A stretch of 49,713 bases of DNA, from positions 1 through 49,713 of the forward strand of contig JAZQZC010000045.1 of assembly GCA_045633845.1 (NCBI GenBank), given 5' to 3'. The stretch is from RGIG4708 sp045633845. GTDB lineage: Bacteria; Bacillota; Clostridia; UMGS1810. Positions 8,456 through 16,144 of this stretch are shown piece by piece (positions within the stretch are counted from its first letter, which is position 1; the number at the start of each line of letters is the position of its first letter). The translations under genes and the position numbers were made by a program. The notes below the pieces were generated by a model. It searched no databases. It worked only from the letters and a program-made list of their open reading frames with translations, and was not told the DNA's origin.

Positions 8456-8947
8456 TTATTTATCAAACCATTCTTTTGCAAATTTTAAAATTTCTTGATA
8501 ACCCCAGTTTTGTCCATGAATTATATCATGTAACTCTCTTTGTTGCTTTGGCGTTAACTTTAATCTTTTGCTAATATCATCTGTTTGCTTATTTTGTGCC
8601 CGATTATTGCGGGGTGTGCCTCGTTTCTGCTTATTGCCAACTTTAATTTTTCTTGCATCGGATAATTTATTCGCCGCCCTTGCAGCATCAACTGCATCGT
8701 CAGCCACCTTGGCAAGCTTTGCGGTGTCTGCAATCTCGCCGACAAAGGGCACTGCTCCAAGCAAATCAAGCGTTGCCGAAAAGTAGTCACCTCTTGCCAA
8801 ATCTACAGGTATTGCCGCAAGGTCGGCAAAGGTATCCACACCTGGTATTGCGGATGCTGCAGTAAGTGCATCACTTAAAAAGTCAAGATGGCTTGAAAGC
8901 ATGCTACCCAAAGTATTGCCAAAATTTCCTCCTGCTCCTGCACCCAT
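8456..8947 (-). CDS. Polymorphic-toxin-like protein (pretoxin segment plus short C-terminal module)
   Basis: A 163-residue protein. Residues about 25-85 resemble the hydrophobic pretoxin linker of polymorphic toxins (AIPGVDTFADLAAIPVDL, LLGAVPFVGEIADTAKLAK). A basic linker (about 98-120, KVGNKQKRGTPRNNRAQNK) leads to a C-terminal module with LTPKQQRELHDIIHGQNWGY and EILKFAKEWF; the HDIIHG histidines could be catalytic, but I cannot name the activity. There is no N-terminal RHS, LXG or other delivery domain, so it looks like a detached toxin tip. The ATG overlaps the DUF4417 stop by one base (TAATG), with AAAGGGGGTGATG upstream, implying coupled translation. Confidence 0.65.
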   Translation of the reverse strand: MGAGAGGNFGNTLGSMLSSHLDFLSDALTAASAIPGVDTFADLAAIPVDLARGDYFSATLDLLGAVPFVGEIADTAKLAKVADDAVDAARAANKLSDARKIKVGNKQKRGTPRNNRAQNKQTDDISKRLKLTPKQQRELHDIIHGQNWGYQEILKFAKEWFDK

Positions 8948-9624
8948 TAAGCATCACCCCCTTTTTGAGATGATTGCTTATGCGCTTTTGAAAATTCACT
9001 TTCAAAAGCAATGATATTTATACCCATATTTTTATAGGGTTTAAAAATATCATCGGGAGCAGCTCCGTACACAATTATGTTTTTTGGCGACAACGCTTTT
9101 ACCATTTGAGCAATGCCTTTTTTGAAATACGCCTTGTCTGCCTTTTTCTTTATGCAACCGTGAGTACCCACCGCAACGGTTTTGTTTTTTTCAATTCCTT
9201 CAAAGCAAAACATATATGTCCGCTCATCATTCCATCGGACATTGGGTATAACCTGTATGTCATTCTCACAAAGCCATGCTGCAAGTGCTCTGCTGCGATA
9301 TGTATTCCATATTTGAAAGCAAAGAGGCATATTTCTGTACAAGCTGTAATCAGGGGATATAACTCCTTTAAATTTTTTGAGCTTGTTGAGATATTGATTA
9401 GGATTGTTCCACAATCTTTCAAAGCGTCTGTCGTGCTCATAAAAGCACACCCAGCAATCAAAATTATTCCAGTTTTTTGACATTGCCTTGCTGAATGTAA
9501 CAACATTATTCGGCAAATTGTTGCTTGTGCATACAACAGGCATTTCAAACAAACCATCATAGCTTGCATTTTTTACAAGAAATGAATGGAATACATCATA
9601 ACTATTAAGTTTTTCATTGGTCAT
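8947..9624 (-). CDS. DUF4417 family protein
   Basis: A 225-residue protein that reads like the DUF4417 family of phage and mobile-element proteins: an N-terminal FEMPVVCTSN region, CWVCFYEHDRRFERLW, a central GVISPDYSLYRNMP, then WLCENDIQVIPNVRW and VAVGTHGC followed by an IIVYGAAPDDIF strand near the C-terminus. Its biochemical role is not known. It heads an operon with the toxin-like gene (one-base overlap) and the candidate immunity gene, which is unusual enough to suggest a link to the toxin. The ATG lies about 13 bases after AAGGAG, a rather long spacing. The leader contains two hairpins and a shared promoter module. Confidence 0.75.
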   Translation of the reverse strand: MTNEKLNSYDVFHSFLVKNASYDGLFEMPVVCTSNNLPNNVVTFSKAMSKNWNNFDCWVCFYEHDRRFERLWNNPNQYLNKLKKFKGVISPDYSLYRNMPLCFQIWNTYRSRALAAWLCENDIQVIPNVRWNDERTYMFCFEGIEKNKTVAVGTHGCIKKKADKAYFKKGIAQMVKALSPKNIIVYGAAPDDIFKPYKNMGINIIAFESEFSKAHKQSSQKGGDA

Positions 9625-9656
9625 ATCTGCTTTTGTTCTCCTTTTAAAATAAAGTA

Positions 9657-9765
9657 TTGATTTTAATTTGCAGATATGCTAAAATACAAATTGCCTAGGA
9701 TATGCATATTGCATATCTGCGATTAAACACACTTATAACTGTTGCCGCAGTTTAAAAGTGTGTTT
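9657..9765 (+). ncRNA. Candidate divergent small RNA or hairpin-rich leader
   Basis: On the plus strand TTGATT (9657-9662), a 17-base spacer and TAAAAT (9680-9685) precede two hairpins. GATATGCA/TGCATATC is at 9699-9717. A longer stem AACACACTT/AAGTGTGTT with T-run ends at about 9765 and looks like an intrinsic terminator. This would give an RNA of about 75 nt, antisense to the DUF4417 leader. On the minus strand the same DNA forms the hairpins of the DUF4417 5' leader. GCAGATATGC and its complement (9670-9679, 9711-9720) flank the region and could be an operator. Confidence 0.4.
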
Positions 9766-9773
9766 TTTCTTTA

Positions 9774-9802
9774 ATTATATCTTATCTAAAAACAAATGTC
9801 GA
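9774..9802 (-). promoter_or_regulatory. Promoter of the DUF4417-toxin operon (module copy 2)
   Basis: Minus-strand TCGACA (plus 9797-9802), 17-base spacer and perfect TATAAT (9774-9779). The whole stretch 9766-9845 resembles 7095-7170, including the TTTCATTTTT tract upstream of the -35. It lies about 150 bases before the DUF4417 ATG, so the mRNA should have a long structured leader. Confidence 0.55.
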
Positions 9803-9851
9803 CTACTATTTGTAAAAAAATGAAAAATCGAATTTTTGTCAACATAACAAT

Positions 9852-9883
9852 AACCCCGCCCGATACAAATATCAGGCGGGGTT
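9852..9883. repeat. Duplicated GC-rich hairpin (copy 2)
   Basis: AACCCCGCC/GGCGGGGTT with the same loop as 7831-7863 except for one missing G. It lies 35 bases past the trmFO stop and may end that operon, although no T-run follows on the minus strand. Confidence 0.7.
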
Positions 9884-9884
9884 G

Positions 9885-9921
9885 CTTAGCCATTGGAGTT
9901 CGGATAATACTCCAATGGCTA
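9885..9921. repeat. Short inverted element overlapping the trmFO stop
   Basis: A perfect 13-bp stem, TAGCCATTGGAGT and its complement, closes a 9-base loop (9887-9921). Its arms match the ends of the 280-bp element at 41787-42066. The first TAG of the minus-strand arm is the trmFO stop codon. Confidence 0.7.
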
Positions 9922-11226
9922 TATACTATATTCCTTTTTGATTTCGTTTAATTTTTCTATGGCGCGTTGTGCAATTTGAGCATTTTTTTCACGCTTGCCC
10001 TTTACTCTGTAGCCAAGCGGCTCTATTATGCCAAAGGTAACGTTCATAGGCTGAAAATCGCCCACGCTGCCCTCGCTTATATAATGGCTCAAGCCTCCCG
10101 TAGCGGTAAGGCTTGTAAAATCTACCATATTTTCGCCATTTATCATTTTTGCCATATTTATGCCTGCCACAAGCCCCGATGATGCCGATTCCACATAACC
10201 CTCAACACCTGTTATCTGACCTGCAAAAAATATCTTTTGATTTTTGATTGTCTGATAAAATTTGTTGACAAGCTTTGGCGAATTTATAAAGGTGTTGCGG
10301 TGCATTACGCCGTAGCGTGCAAACTGCGCGTCCTTTAAGCCCGGTATCATACTGAAAACTCTTTTTTGCTCAGGAAATTTGAGATGTGTCTGAAAGCCTA
10401 CTATGTTGTACAGCGTGCCCTCTTTGTTGTCCTGACGGAGCTGAACCACCGCGTAAGGTGTTTCGCCTGTTTTGGGGTCGGGCAGACCCACAGGCTTAAG
10501 CGGCCCGAAAAGCAATGTCTGATAGCCACGCTTTGCCATTGTTTCCACAGGCATACAGCCTTCAAATACCGTTTCTTTATCGTGATTGTGAAGCTTTGCG
10601 CACTCGGCAGCAATAAGTGCCTCATAAAATTCGTCATACTGTTCCTTTGACATAGGGCAGTTGATGTAGTCTGCATCGCCCTTGCCGTAGCGCGCAGCGC
10701 GGTAAGCAATGCTCATATCAATGCTGTCAAGAGTAACAATGGGTGCTGCAGCATCAAAAAAGTGCAGATATCCGTCGCCAAAAAATTCTCTTATATTCTG
10801 ATACATATCACCCGAGGTAAGAGGCCCTGTTGCAACTATTGTATGCTCGTCAGGGTTTATAGCCTTTGTCTCTTCATTTATAAGAGTTATATTTGGATGA
10901 GAGGTTATTTTGTGGGTAACCATTTTTGAAAAGCCCACTCTGTCTACCGCCAGCGCTCCACCTGCAGGTACCGCTGTGGCATCGGCGCACTCCATAATGA
11001 GTGAATTAAGCATGCGCATTTCCTCTTTTAAAAGCCCGACGGCATTTTCTATCTGATTTGAGCGGAGCGAATTGGAGCAAACAAGCTCTGCAAGATACTC
11101 CAGATGATGAGCAGGTGAAAATTCCTTTGGCTTCATCTCATACAAATTAACTTTTATATCTCTGTTTGCAAGCTGCCATGCCGCTTCGCAGCCTGCAAGT
11201 CCTGCACCGATTACATTAACTGTCAT
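9919..11226 (-). CDS. trmFO: Methylenetetrahydrofolate-tRNA-(uracil-5-)-methyltransferase TrmFO
   Basis: Folate- and FAD-dependent enzyme that makes 5-methyluridine at position 54 of tRNA, 435 residues. The N-terminal FAD dinucleotide fold is VNVIGAGLAGCEAAWQLA. Further hallmarks are ELVCSNSLRSNQIENAVGLLKEEM, GALAVDR, CPMSKEQYDEFYEAL and a C-terminal FAGQITGVEGYVESA. The start is the ATG at 11226, which overlaps the topA stop by one base (TAATG); an upstream in-frame start would run back inside topA. Gene order dprA-topA-trmFO is classic in Firmicutes. Its stop codon is the first triplet of a small inverted element. Confidence 0.97.
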   Translation of the reverse strand: MTVNVIGAGLAGCEAAWQLANRDIKVNLYEMKPKEFSPAHHLEYLAELVCSNSLRSNQIENAVGLLKEEMRMLNSLIMECADATAVPAGGALAVDRVGFSKMVTHKITSHPNITLINEETKAINPDEHTIVATGPLTSGDMYQNIREFFGDGYLHFFDAAAPIVTLDSIDMSIAYRAARYGKGDADYINCPMSKEQYDEFYEALIAAECAKLHNHDKETVFEGCMPVETMAKRGYQTLLFGPLKPVGLPDPKTGETPYAVVQLRQDNKEGTLYNIVGFQTHLKFPEQKRVFSMIPGLKDAQFARYGVMHRNTFINSPKLVNKFYQTIKNQKIFFAGQITGVEGYVESASSGLVAGINMAKMINGENMVDFTSLTATGGLSHYISEGSVGDFQPMNVTFGIIEPLGYRVKGKREKNAQIAQRAIEKLNEIKKEYSI

Positions 11227-13292
11227 TATTTTGCTCCTTTTGAAGCCTCTTCGCAGTCGGGGCAATAAAGCTTTTTGCCTCTGCCGGCTCTTTCAAACAA
11301 GGTACCGCCGCATTTTTCACATTTTTGTGTTGTAGGCTTGTTCCACGAAGTAAAGTCACACTCGGGGAATTTTGTGCAACCGTAAAAAATCTTGCCGCGG
11401 CGTGATTTTTTTTCGATAACCTCGCCGCCGCATTTAGGGCAAGGCACACCTACCTCTTTTACAATAGTCTTTGTGTTGCGGCATTTTGGAAATTCGGGGC
11501 ACGCCAAAAACTTGCCGAATTTGCCCTGTTTGTACACCATCATTGCGCCGCATTTGTCGCACACTACGTCCGAAACCTCGTCTTTTATTTCTACGTGACC
11601 GATTTTTTCTTCTGCCTCTTTAAGCTGAACTGCAAAAGGCTTGTAAAAATCGTCTATAATTTTTATCCAGCTCTCGTCGCCGCCCTCAACAGAATCGAGG
11701 CTTTCTTCCATGTTGGCAGTAAAGGTAACGTCCACAATCTCCTTAAAATGCTCCGAAATTATGTCATTTACAATCATACCCAGCTCGGTAGGTGACAGTA
11801 CCTTTTTTTCTCTTACAATATATCCTCTTGCCAAAATAGTGGAAATTGTAGGAGAGTAGGTGCTCGGTCTGCCTATGCCAAGCTCCTCGAGAGCCTTTAT
11901 GAGTGTAGCCTCGGTATAACGTGCGGGTGGCTGAGTAAAATGCTGCTCAGGTTGTATTTTTTCTGCAGTGAGGCTGTCGCCTTTTTCAAGCTTTGGCAGC
12001 TTTGTCTGTTTTTGTTCTTCCTCGTCGCTGCCCTCGCTGTAAAGGCAGGTAAAGCCCGCAAATTTAACAGCCGAGCCTGTTGCTCTGAACTGATATTTTT
12101 CCACCTCAAAGGTAACTGCAACGGTATCCATAATGCAATCGGACATCTGGCTTGCAATAAAGCGCTCCCAGATGAGCTTGTAAATTTTGTACTGGTCGCC
12201 TGTAAGAGATGCCTTTGCAGCCTCGGGAGTTACATCCACATATGATGGTCTGATTGCCTCGTGGGCATCCTGCGCATTCTTTTTGGTTTTGTATATTTTG
12301 GGCTGCTTTGGATAGTATTCACTTCCGTATGTGTCAATAACAAACTGCTTTGCTTCCATCCTTGCATCATCCGAAATACGCAATGAGTCTGTTCGCATAT
12401 ATGTGATAAGACCAATCTGACCCTTGCCCTTTATGTTAACACCCTCATAAAGCTGCTGTGCCGCCTGCATTGTACGTGTTGTTGTAAAATTGAGCTTGCG
12501 GCTTGCCTCCTGCTGCAGTGTACTTGTAATAAATGGGGGAGCAGGGTATCTCTTTTTTTCGGATTGCTTTATGTCCGACACAACAAAGCTTTTGCCCGAT
12601 ACGGCTTCTACAACCTTTTGTGTGATGCTTTCGCTTGCGAGTTCTTTCTTTTTGCCACCTTCACCATAAAACTTTGCGGCAAATTTTTTGCGGTCTTTTG
12701 TAAAATGTGCATCTATTGTCCAATATTCTTTTGGGTCAAATGCATTAATTTCGTTTTCTCTGTCGCATATAAGCTTTGTTGCCACGCTCTGAACTCTGCC
12801 TGCACTTAAGCCCTTTTTAACCTTTTTCCACAAAATCGGGCTTATTTTGTAGCCCACAATGCGGTCAAGCACTCGTCGTGCCTGCTGCGAATCAACCAAA
12901 TCCACGTCAATTGAGCGCGGCTCTTTTATACCTGCTGCAACTGCTTTTTTGGTAATTTCGTTAAATGTAACCCTGCATTTTGAATTTATATCTATATCAA
13001 GCAGATTTGCAAGATGCCAAGATATAGCCTCTCCCTCTCGGTCAGGGTCAGTTGCAAGATATATTTTATCTGCCGCTTTTGCCTGCTTTTTGAGGCTTTT
13101 TACCAAATCGCCTTTTCCTCTTATTGTAATATACCTTGGTTCATAGTTGTTGTCTACATCAATGCCCAAATCACTTTTTGGCAAATCTATAATGTGTCCC
13201 ATGCTTGCAACAACAGTATATCCCTTGCCGAGATATTTTTTTATTGTGGTTGCTTTTGATGGCGACTCAACAATCACAAGTTTTGAACTCAA
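11226..13292 (-). CDS. topA: DNA topoisomerase I
   Basis: Type IA topoisomerase that relaxes negative supercoils, 688 residues. The TOPRIM domain is at the N-terminus (LVIVESPSKATTI, then TDPDREGEAISWHL near residue 85). The catalytic Tyr is in GLITYMRTDSLRIS at about residue 300. The C-terminus has three four-cysteine zinc ribbons, beginning CDKCGAMM, CPKCGGEV and CEKCGGTL, the last shortened. The ATG is 3 bases after the dprA stop region, so dprA, topA and trmFO are one operon. Length and domain order are normal for a Clostridia TopA. Confidence 0.98.
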   Translation of the reverse strand: MSSKLVIVESPSKATTIKKYLGKGYTVVASMGHIIDLPKSDLGIDVDNNYEPRYITIRGKGDLVKSLKKQAKAADKIYLATDPDREGEAISWHLANLLDIDINSKCRVTFNEITKKAVAAGIKEPRSIDVDLVDSQQARRVLDRIVGYKISPILWKKVKKGLSAGRVQSVATKLICDRENEINAFDPKEYWTIDAHFTKDRKKFAAKFYGEGGKKKELASESITQKVVEAVSGKSFVVSDIKQSEKKRYPAPPFITSTLQQEASRKLNFTTTRTMQAAQQLYEGVNIKGKGQIGLITYMRTDSLRISDDARMEAKQFVIDTYGSEYYPKQPKIYKTKKNAQDAHEAIRPSYVDVTPEAAKASLTGDQYKIYKLIWERFIASQMSDCIMDTVAVTFEVEKYQFRATGSAVKFAGFTCLYSEGSDEEEQKQTKLPKLEKGDSLTAEKIQPEQHFTQPPARYTEATLIKALEELGIGRPSTYSPTISTILARGYIVREKKVLSPTELGMIVNDIISEHFKEIVDVTFTANMEESLDSVEGGDESWIKIIDDFYKPFAVQLKEAEEKIGHVEIKDEVSDVVCDKCGAMMVYKQGKFGKFLACPEFPKCRNTKTIVKEVGVPCPKCGGEVIEKKSRRGKIFYGCTKFPECDFTSWNKPTTQKCEKCGGTLFERAGRGKKLYCPDCEEASKGAK

Positions 13293-13295
13293 TTT

Positions 13296-14405
13296 TTATA
13301 TTCTCCCTTCTATACTGTATCTATTACCTGGATGCTTTGCTATTTTACCCTGAATTTCCATAATAAGCAGCTTTGAATTTAAAAAAGCAATATCAAGTCC
13401 ACTCATCTCACACAAATCGTCTATTGAAACAGGTGTTTTTCCAAGGCAGGAAAGAATTTTCTCTTCCTCGGATGATACTTTTTCTACATTATTAGTAGTG
13501 TTTATTTTAATTTGTTTTTTTATAAGCTTATCTTTATGCTCAGGAAAGCTTTTTATTACATCATCACCGCAGGTAACAAGACCCGCGCCGTTTTTTATAA
13601 GGTGATTAGTTCCTTTTGAGTGCTCCGAATCAATATCGCCCGGCACTGCAAAAAGACCTCTTTTGTACTTTTTGGCAAGCTCTGCCGTAATAAGAGAGCC
13701 GCTTTTTATGTTTGCTTCAACAACAACAGTTGCAACCGAAATGCCTGCAACAATTTTGTTGCGCTCAGGAAATGTAAAGCTTTGAGCAGTTGTGCCGAGA
13801 GGATATTCGCTTATTATCATTCCTGTTTTCATTATGCGCTCCATAAGCTTTTTGTTTGTAACAGGGTAAACCACGTCGGGCCCGCAGCCAAGCACTGCAA
13901 TTGTGGGCATATTTGCATCAAGTGCACCCAGATGTGCCATTGTGTCAATTCCGTATGCCATACCGCTTACAATTATTGCTCCCTGCTGTGCCATCTGCTT
14001 TGCTATGTTGTAGCCATGTGTTTTGCCGTAGACAGACAACTTTCTTGAACCTACTACCGACACACACATTTTTTTATTAACATTTATAAATTTGCCTCGG
14101 CAGTAAATTACAACGGGAGCCTCGCCTGTGTTTTTAAGCATTTGAGGATATTCGTCCATATCAATTGATATAGGTGTTATATTAAGCTCCCTATATTTTG
14201 CAAAAAGATATTCAAAATCAAATTGCTTTTTGCAAAGCTCGTTAATAACCTCTTTAGAAAGTTTAATTTCACAGCTTTCATAATCTTGTCTTGTAGCTTT
14301 ATATATATTATGTATGTTTTCAAATTTTTCATAAAGACTAAGTTTTGTTTTTTTGCTGAGTCCGTTTATATTATCCAGCCATAGCCACAAATTTATTTTT
14401 TCCAA
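13296..14405 (-). CDS. dprA: DNA processing protein DprA
   Basis: Rossmann-fold single-strand DNA-binding protein that loads RecA on incoming DNA during transformation, 369 residues. An N-terminal SAM/helix-hairpin region (about 1-70) is followed by the DprA domain: VSVVGSRKLSVYGKTHGYNIAK, VSGMAYGIDTMAHLGAL, AVLGCGPDVVYP and ALITAELAKKYKRGLFAVPG. A winged-helix-like C-terminal part (about 305-365) ends with ILSCLGKTPVSIDDLCEMSGL. The start appears to be TTG, with GGGGGTAATAAAAT upstream; no ATG fits as well. It heads the operon with topA and trmFO. Other competence genes are not in the window apart from the comM-like gene. Confidence 0.95.
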   Translation of the reverse strand: MEKINLWLWLDNINGLSKKTKLSLYEKFENIHNIYKATRQDYESCEIKLSKEVINELCKKQFDFEYLFAKYRELNITPISIDMDEYPQMLKNTGEAPVVIYCRGKFINVNKKMCVSVVGSRKLSVYGKTHGYNIAKQMAQQGAIIVSGMAYGIDTMAHLGALDANMPTIAVLGCGPDVVYPVTNKKLMERIMKTGMIISEYPLGTTAQSFTFPERNKIVAGISVATVVVEANIKSGSLITAELAKKYKRGLFAVPGDIDSEHSKGTNHLIKNGAGLVTCGDDVIKSFPEHKDKLIKKQIKINTTNNVEKVSSEEEKILSCLGKTPVSIDDLCEMSGLDIAFLNSKLLIMEIQGKIAKHPGNRYSIEGRI

Positions 14406-14516
14406 ATTTTATTACCCCCAAAAATGCTCTATTATTTAAATTACTATAAAAATTTAATTTTGTAAAGAGTTTTTTTATATTTTTTTGTTTTAGTGTATTA
14501 TAATAAGCAAAAACTA

Positions 14517-14545
14517 TTGACATATTTTAATAAAAAAGTTATAAT
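14517..14545 (+). promoter_or_regulatory. Consensus promoter of rsmD-coaD
   Basis: A perfect TTGACA (14517-14522), exactly 17 bases, and a perfect TATAAT (14540-14545). It lies 28 bases before the rsmD start and is one of the strongest promoters by sequence in the window. Confidence 0.8.
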
Positions 14546-14572
14546 ATATGTACTAATTATCATAGGGGTGGT

Positions 14573-15127
14573 ATGTGTTTGAGAGTTATATCAGGCAAAG
14601 CTCGAGGTCTTAAGCTCGACAGTCTACCCGGACTTTCTACCAGACCTACTCTTGATAAAGTAAAACAGGCAATTTTTAATATGTTGTTTGATAAAGCTTA
14701 CGACGCAGTTGTGCTTGACCTTTTTGCAGGCAGCGGAGCAATGGGAATTGAATGTTTAAGCCGAGGAGCTAAAAGCTGCACCTTTGTGGATTGTGGGAAG
14801 GATGCAATTGATATTGTAAACAAAAACATATCAAAAGCAAAATTTGACACTCAAAGTATTGTTGTTAAAAATGATTATGTGTCATTTTTAAATAGCTGCA
14901 GCCAAAAATTTGACATAGTTTTTGTTGACCCGCCCTATGGGTCGGACTATGCGGCAAATGCACTTGATATTTTGTACAAAAACAATTTGCTGTGCACTGA
15001 TGCAGTTATTGTTGTTGAAAGTGCAAAAGACAATATTCCCGCATTTCATCATATGTATGACGTGTTAAGGCAAAAGTTTTACGGCACTGTTTGTGTAAGC
15101 TTGTTGGAGGCAAAATGGAAAAAATAG
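14573..15127 (+). CDS. rsmD: 16S rRNA (guanine-966-N2)-methyltransferase RsmD
   Basis: SAM-dependent N6/N2 methyltransferase of 184 residues that modifies G966 of 16S rRNA in the 30S subunit. It has the early RVISGKARGLKL and TRPTLDKVKQAIFNML motifs, SAM-binding motif I (LDLFAGSGAMGIE) and the catalytic DPPY motif (FVDPPYGSDY, about residue 120). The ATG follows AGGGGTGGT. The last 13 bases overlap coaD, the usual Firmicute rsmD-coaD coupling. Confidence 0.96.
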   Translation: MCLRVISGKARGLKLDSLPGLSTRPTLDKVKQAIFNMLFDKAYDAVVLDLFAGSGAMGIECLSRGAKSCTFVDCGKDAIDIVNKNISKAKFDTQSIVVKNDYVSFLNSCSQKFDIVFVDPPYGSDYAANALDILYKNNLLCTDAVIVVESAKDNIPAFHHMYDVLRQKFYGTVCVSLLEAKWKK

Positions 15128-15597
15128 CGGTATATCCCGGAAGCTTTGACCCTATTACAAACGGACATCTGGATATCATAAAAAGAGCAAGCCGTATTTT
15201 TGATAAGGTCTACGTTTCAATTTTAGTTAACAGTTCAAAAAAAAGCGCTTTTTCTCTCGAGGAACGAATCGAAATGATAAAAGAAGTTACCGCGCAGTAT
15301 GACAATGTTGTTGTAGACAGCTTTTCCGGATTACTTGTCAATTATCTCAACGAAAAAAATGCATCTGTCATTGTAAGAGGCTTAAGAGCAGTGTCTGATT
15401 TTGAATACGAATTTCAGATGGCTCTTATGAACCACAAATTAGAAAAAAACATCGAAACTCTTTTTATGATGACAAGCGGTAAATATTCATATTTAAGTTC
15501 AAGTATTGTCAAAGAAATTGCACAATACGACGGGAATCTTAAAGATTTGGTTCCCGATGTTCTCATTGAGAGAATAATCAATAAGTTAAAAAAATAA
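15115..15597 (+). CDS. coaD: Phosphopantetheine adenylyltransferase
   Basis: Fourth step of CoA synthesis: ATP plus 4'-phosphopantetheine gives dephospho-CoA, the substrate of CoaE. Length 160 residues, typical. The nucleotidyltransferase motif is YPGSFDPITNGHLDII at the N-terminus; VRGLRAVSDFEYE and SGKYSYLSSSIVKE complete the active site. I chose the ATG at 15115 because GGAGGCAAA lies right before it. It overlaps the end of rsmD by 13 bases and is followed by a coiled-coil gene. Confidence 0.97.
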   Translation: MEKIAVYPGSFDPITNGHLDIIKRASRIFDKVYVSILVNSSKKSAFSLEERIEMIKEVTAQYDNVVVDSFSGLLVNYLNEKNASVIVRGLRAVSDFEYEFQMALMNHKLEKNIETLFMMTSGKYSYLSSSIVKEIAQYDGNLKDLVPDVLIERIINKLKK

Positions 15598-15616
15598 TTT
15601 ACAGGAGGATAAAAAA

Positions 15617-16054
15617 ATGGATGTAGTAGAATTGCTCGCCGAACTTGAAGAAACTATTGAAAAAGGTATTGAAATTCCTATAGTTAAAAAGACATTTCTT
15701 GATAAAGACAGACTTCTTGATATAATCAATGACATCAGCCTTAATATGCCTGAAGAAATAAGAAGTGCAAAAACTCTCACAGATGACAGAGAAAAAATTC
15801 TTGCAGATGCTCAAAGACAGGCTGATATGAAAATCAAAGAAGCTGAGCACAAGGCTATTTCTATGATTGACGAACACGAAATCACAAGAAAAGCTAACGA
15901 AGCTGCTGAGGATATCATCGAAAAAGCTAAAAAAGAAAGCAAAGAAATTCGTCTTGCTTCACTTAAATATGCAGATGATATGCTCGCCAGAGTTGAAAGA
16001 GACATCAACGAAATAGGCAACAGACTTATGGCAAGCAGAAACGAGCTCAAATAA
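15617..16054 (+). CDS. Coiled-coil protein (V-ATPase subunit H/E-like, DivIVA-like)
   Basis: A 145-residue, highly charged, probably helical protein. Residues about 55-140 read as one long coiled coil rich in A, E and K (AQRQADMKIKEAEHKAI, ANEAAEDIIEKAKKESKEI). There is no membrane segment or signal. Such proteins are often annotated as ATPase stalk subunits or as DivIVA-like, but none of the other subunits are near, so a structural role at the membrane or division site is as likely. It follows coaD by 19 bases with ACAGGAGGATAAAAAA before the ATG, and a terminator follows it. Confidence 0.7.
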   Translation: MDVVELLAELEETIEKGIEIPIVKKTFLDKDRLLDIINDISLNMPEEIRSAKTLTDDREKILADAQRQADMKIKEAEHKAISMIDEHEITRKANEAAEDIIEKAKKESKEIRLASLKYADDMLARVERDINEIGNRLMASRNELK

Positions 16055-16062
16055 TTTACCAG

Positions 16063-16100
16063 AGGAATGTTGTGTCTGAATGGCAAAACATTCCTTTTTT
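16063..16100 (+). terminator. Terminator of the rsmD-coaD-coiled-coil operon
   Basis: AGGAATGTT pairs with AACATTCCT across a 15-base loop and is followed by TTTTT. Confidence 0.75.
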
Positions 16101-16144
16101 ACACTAACAGATGCGGCATCGCCGCTTTTTAAGGAGGAAAATAT

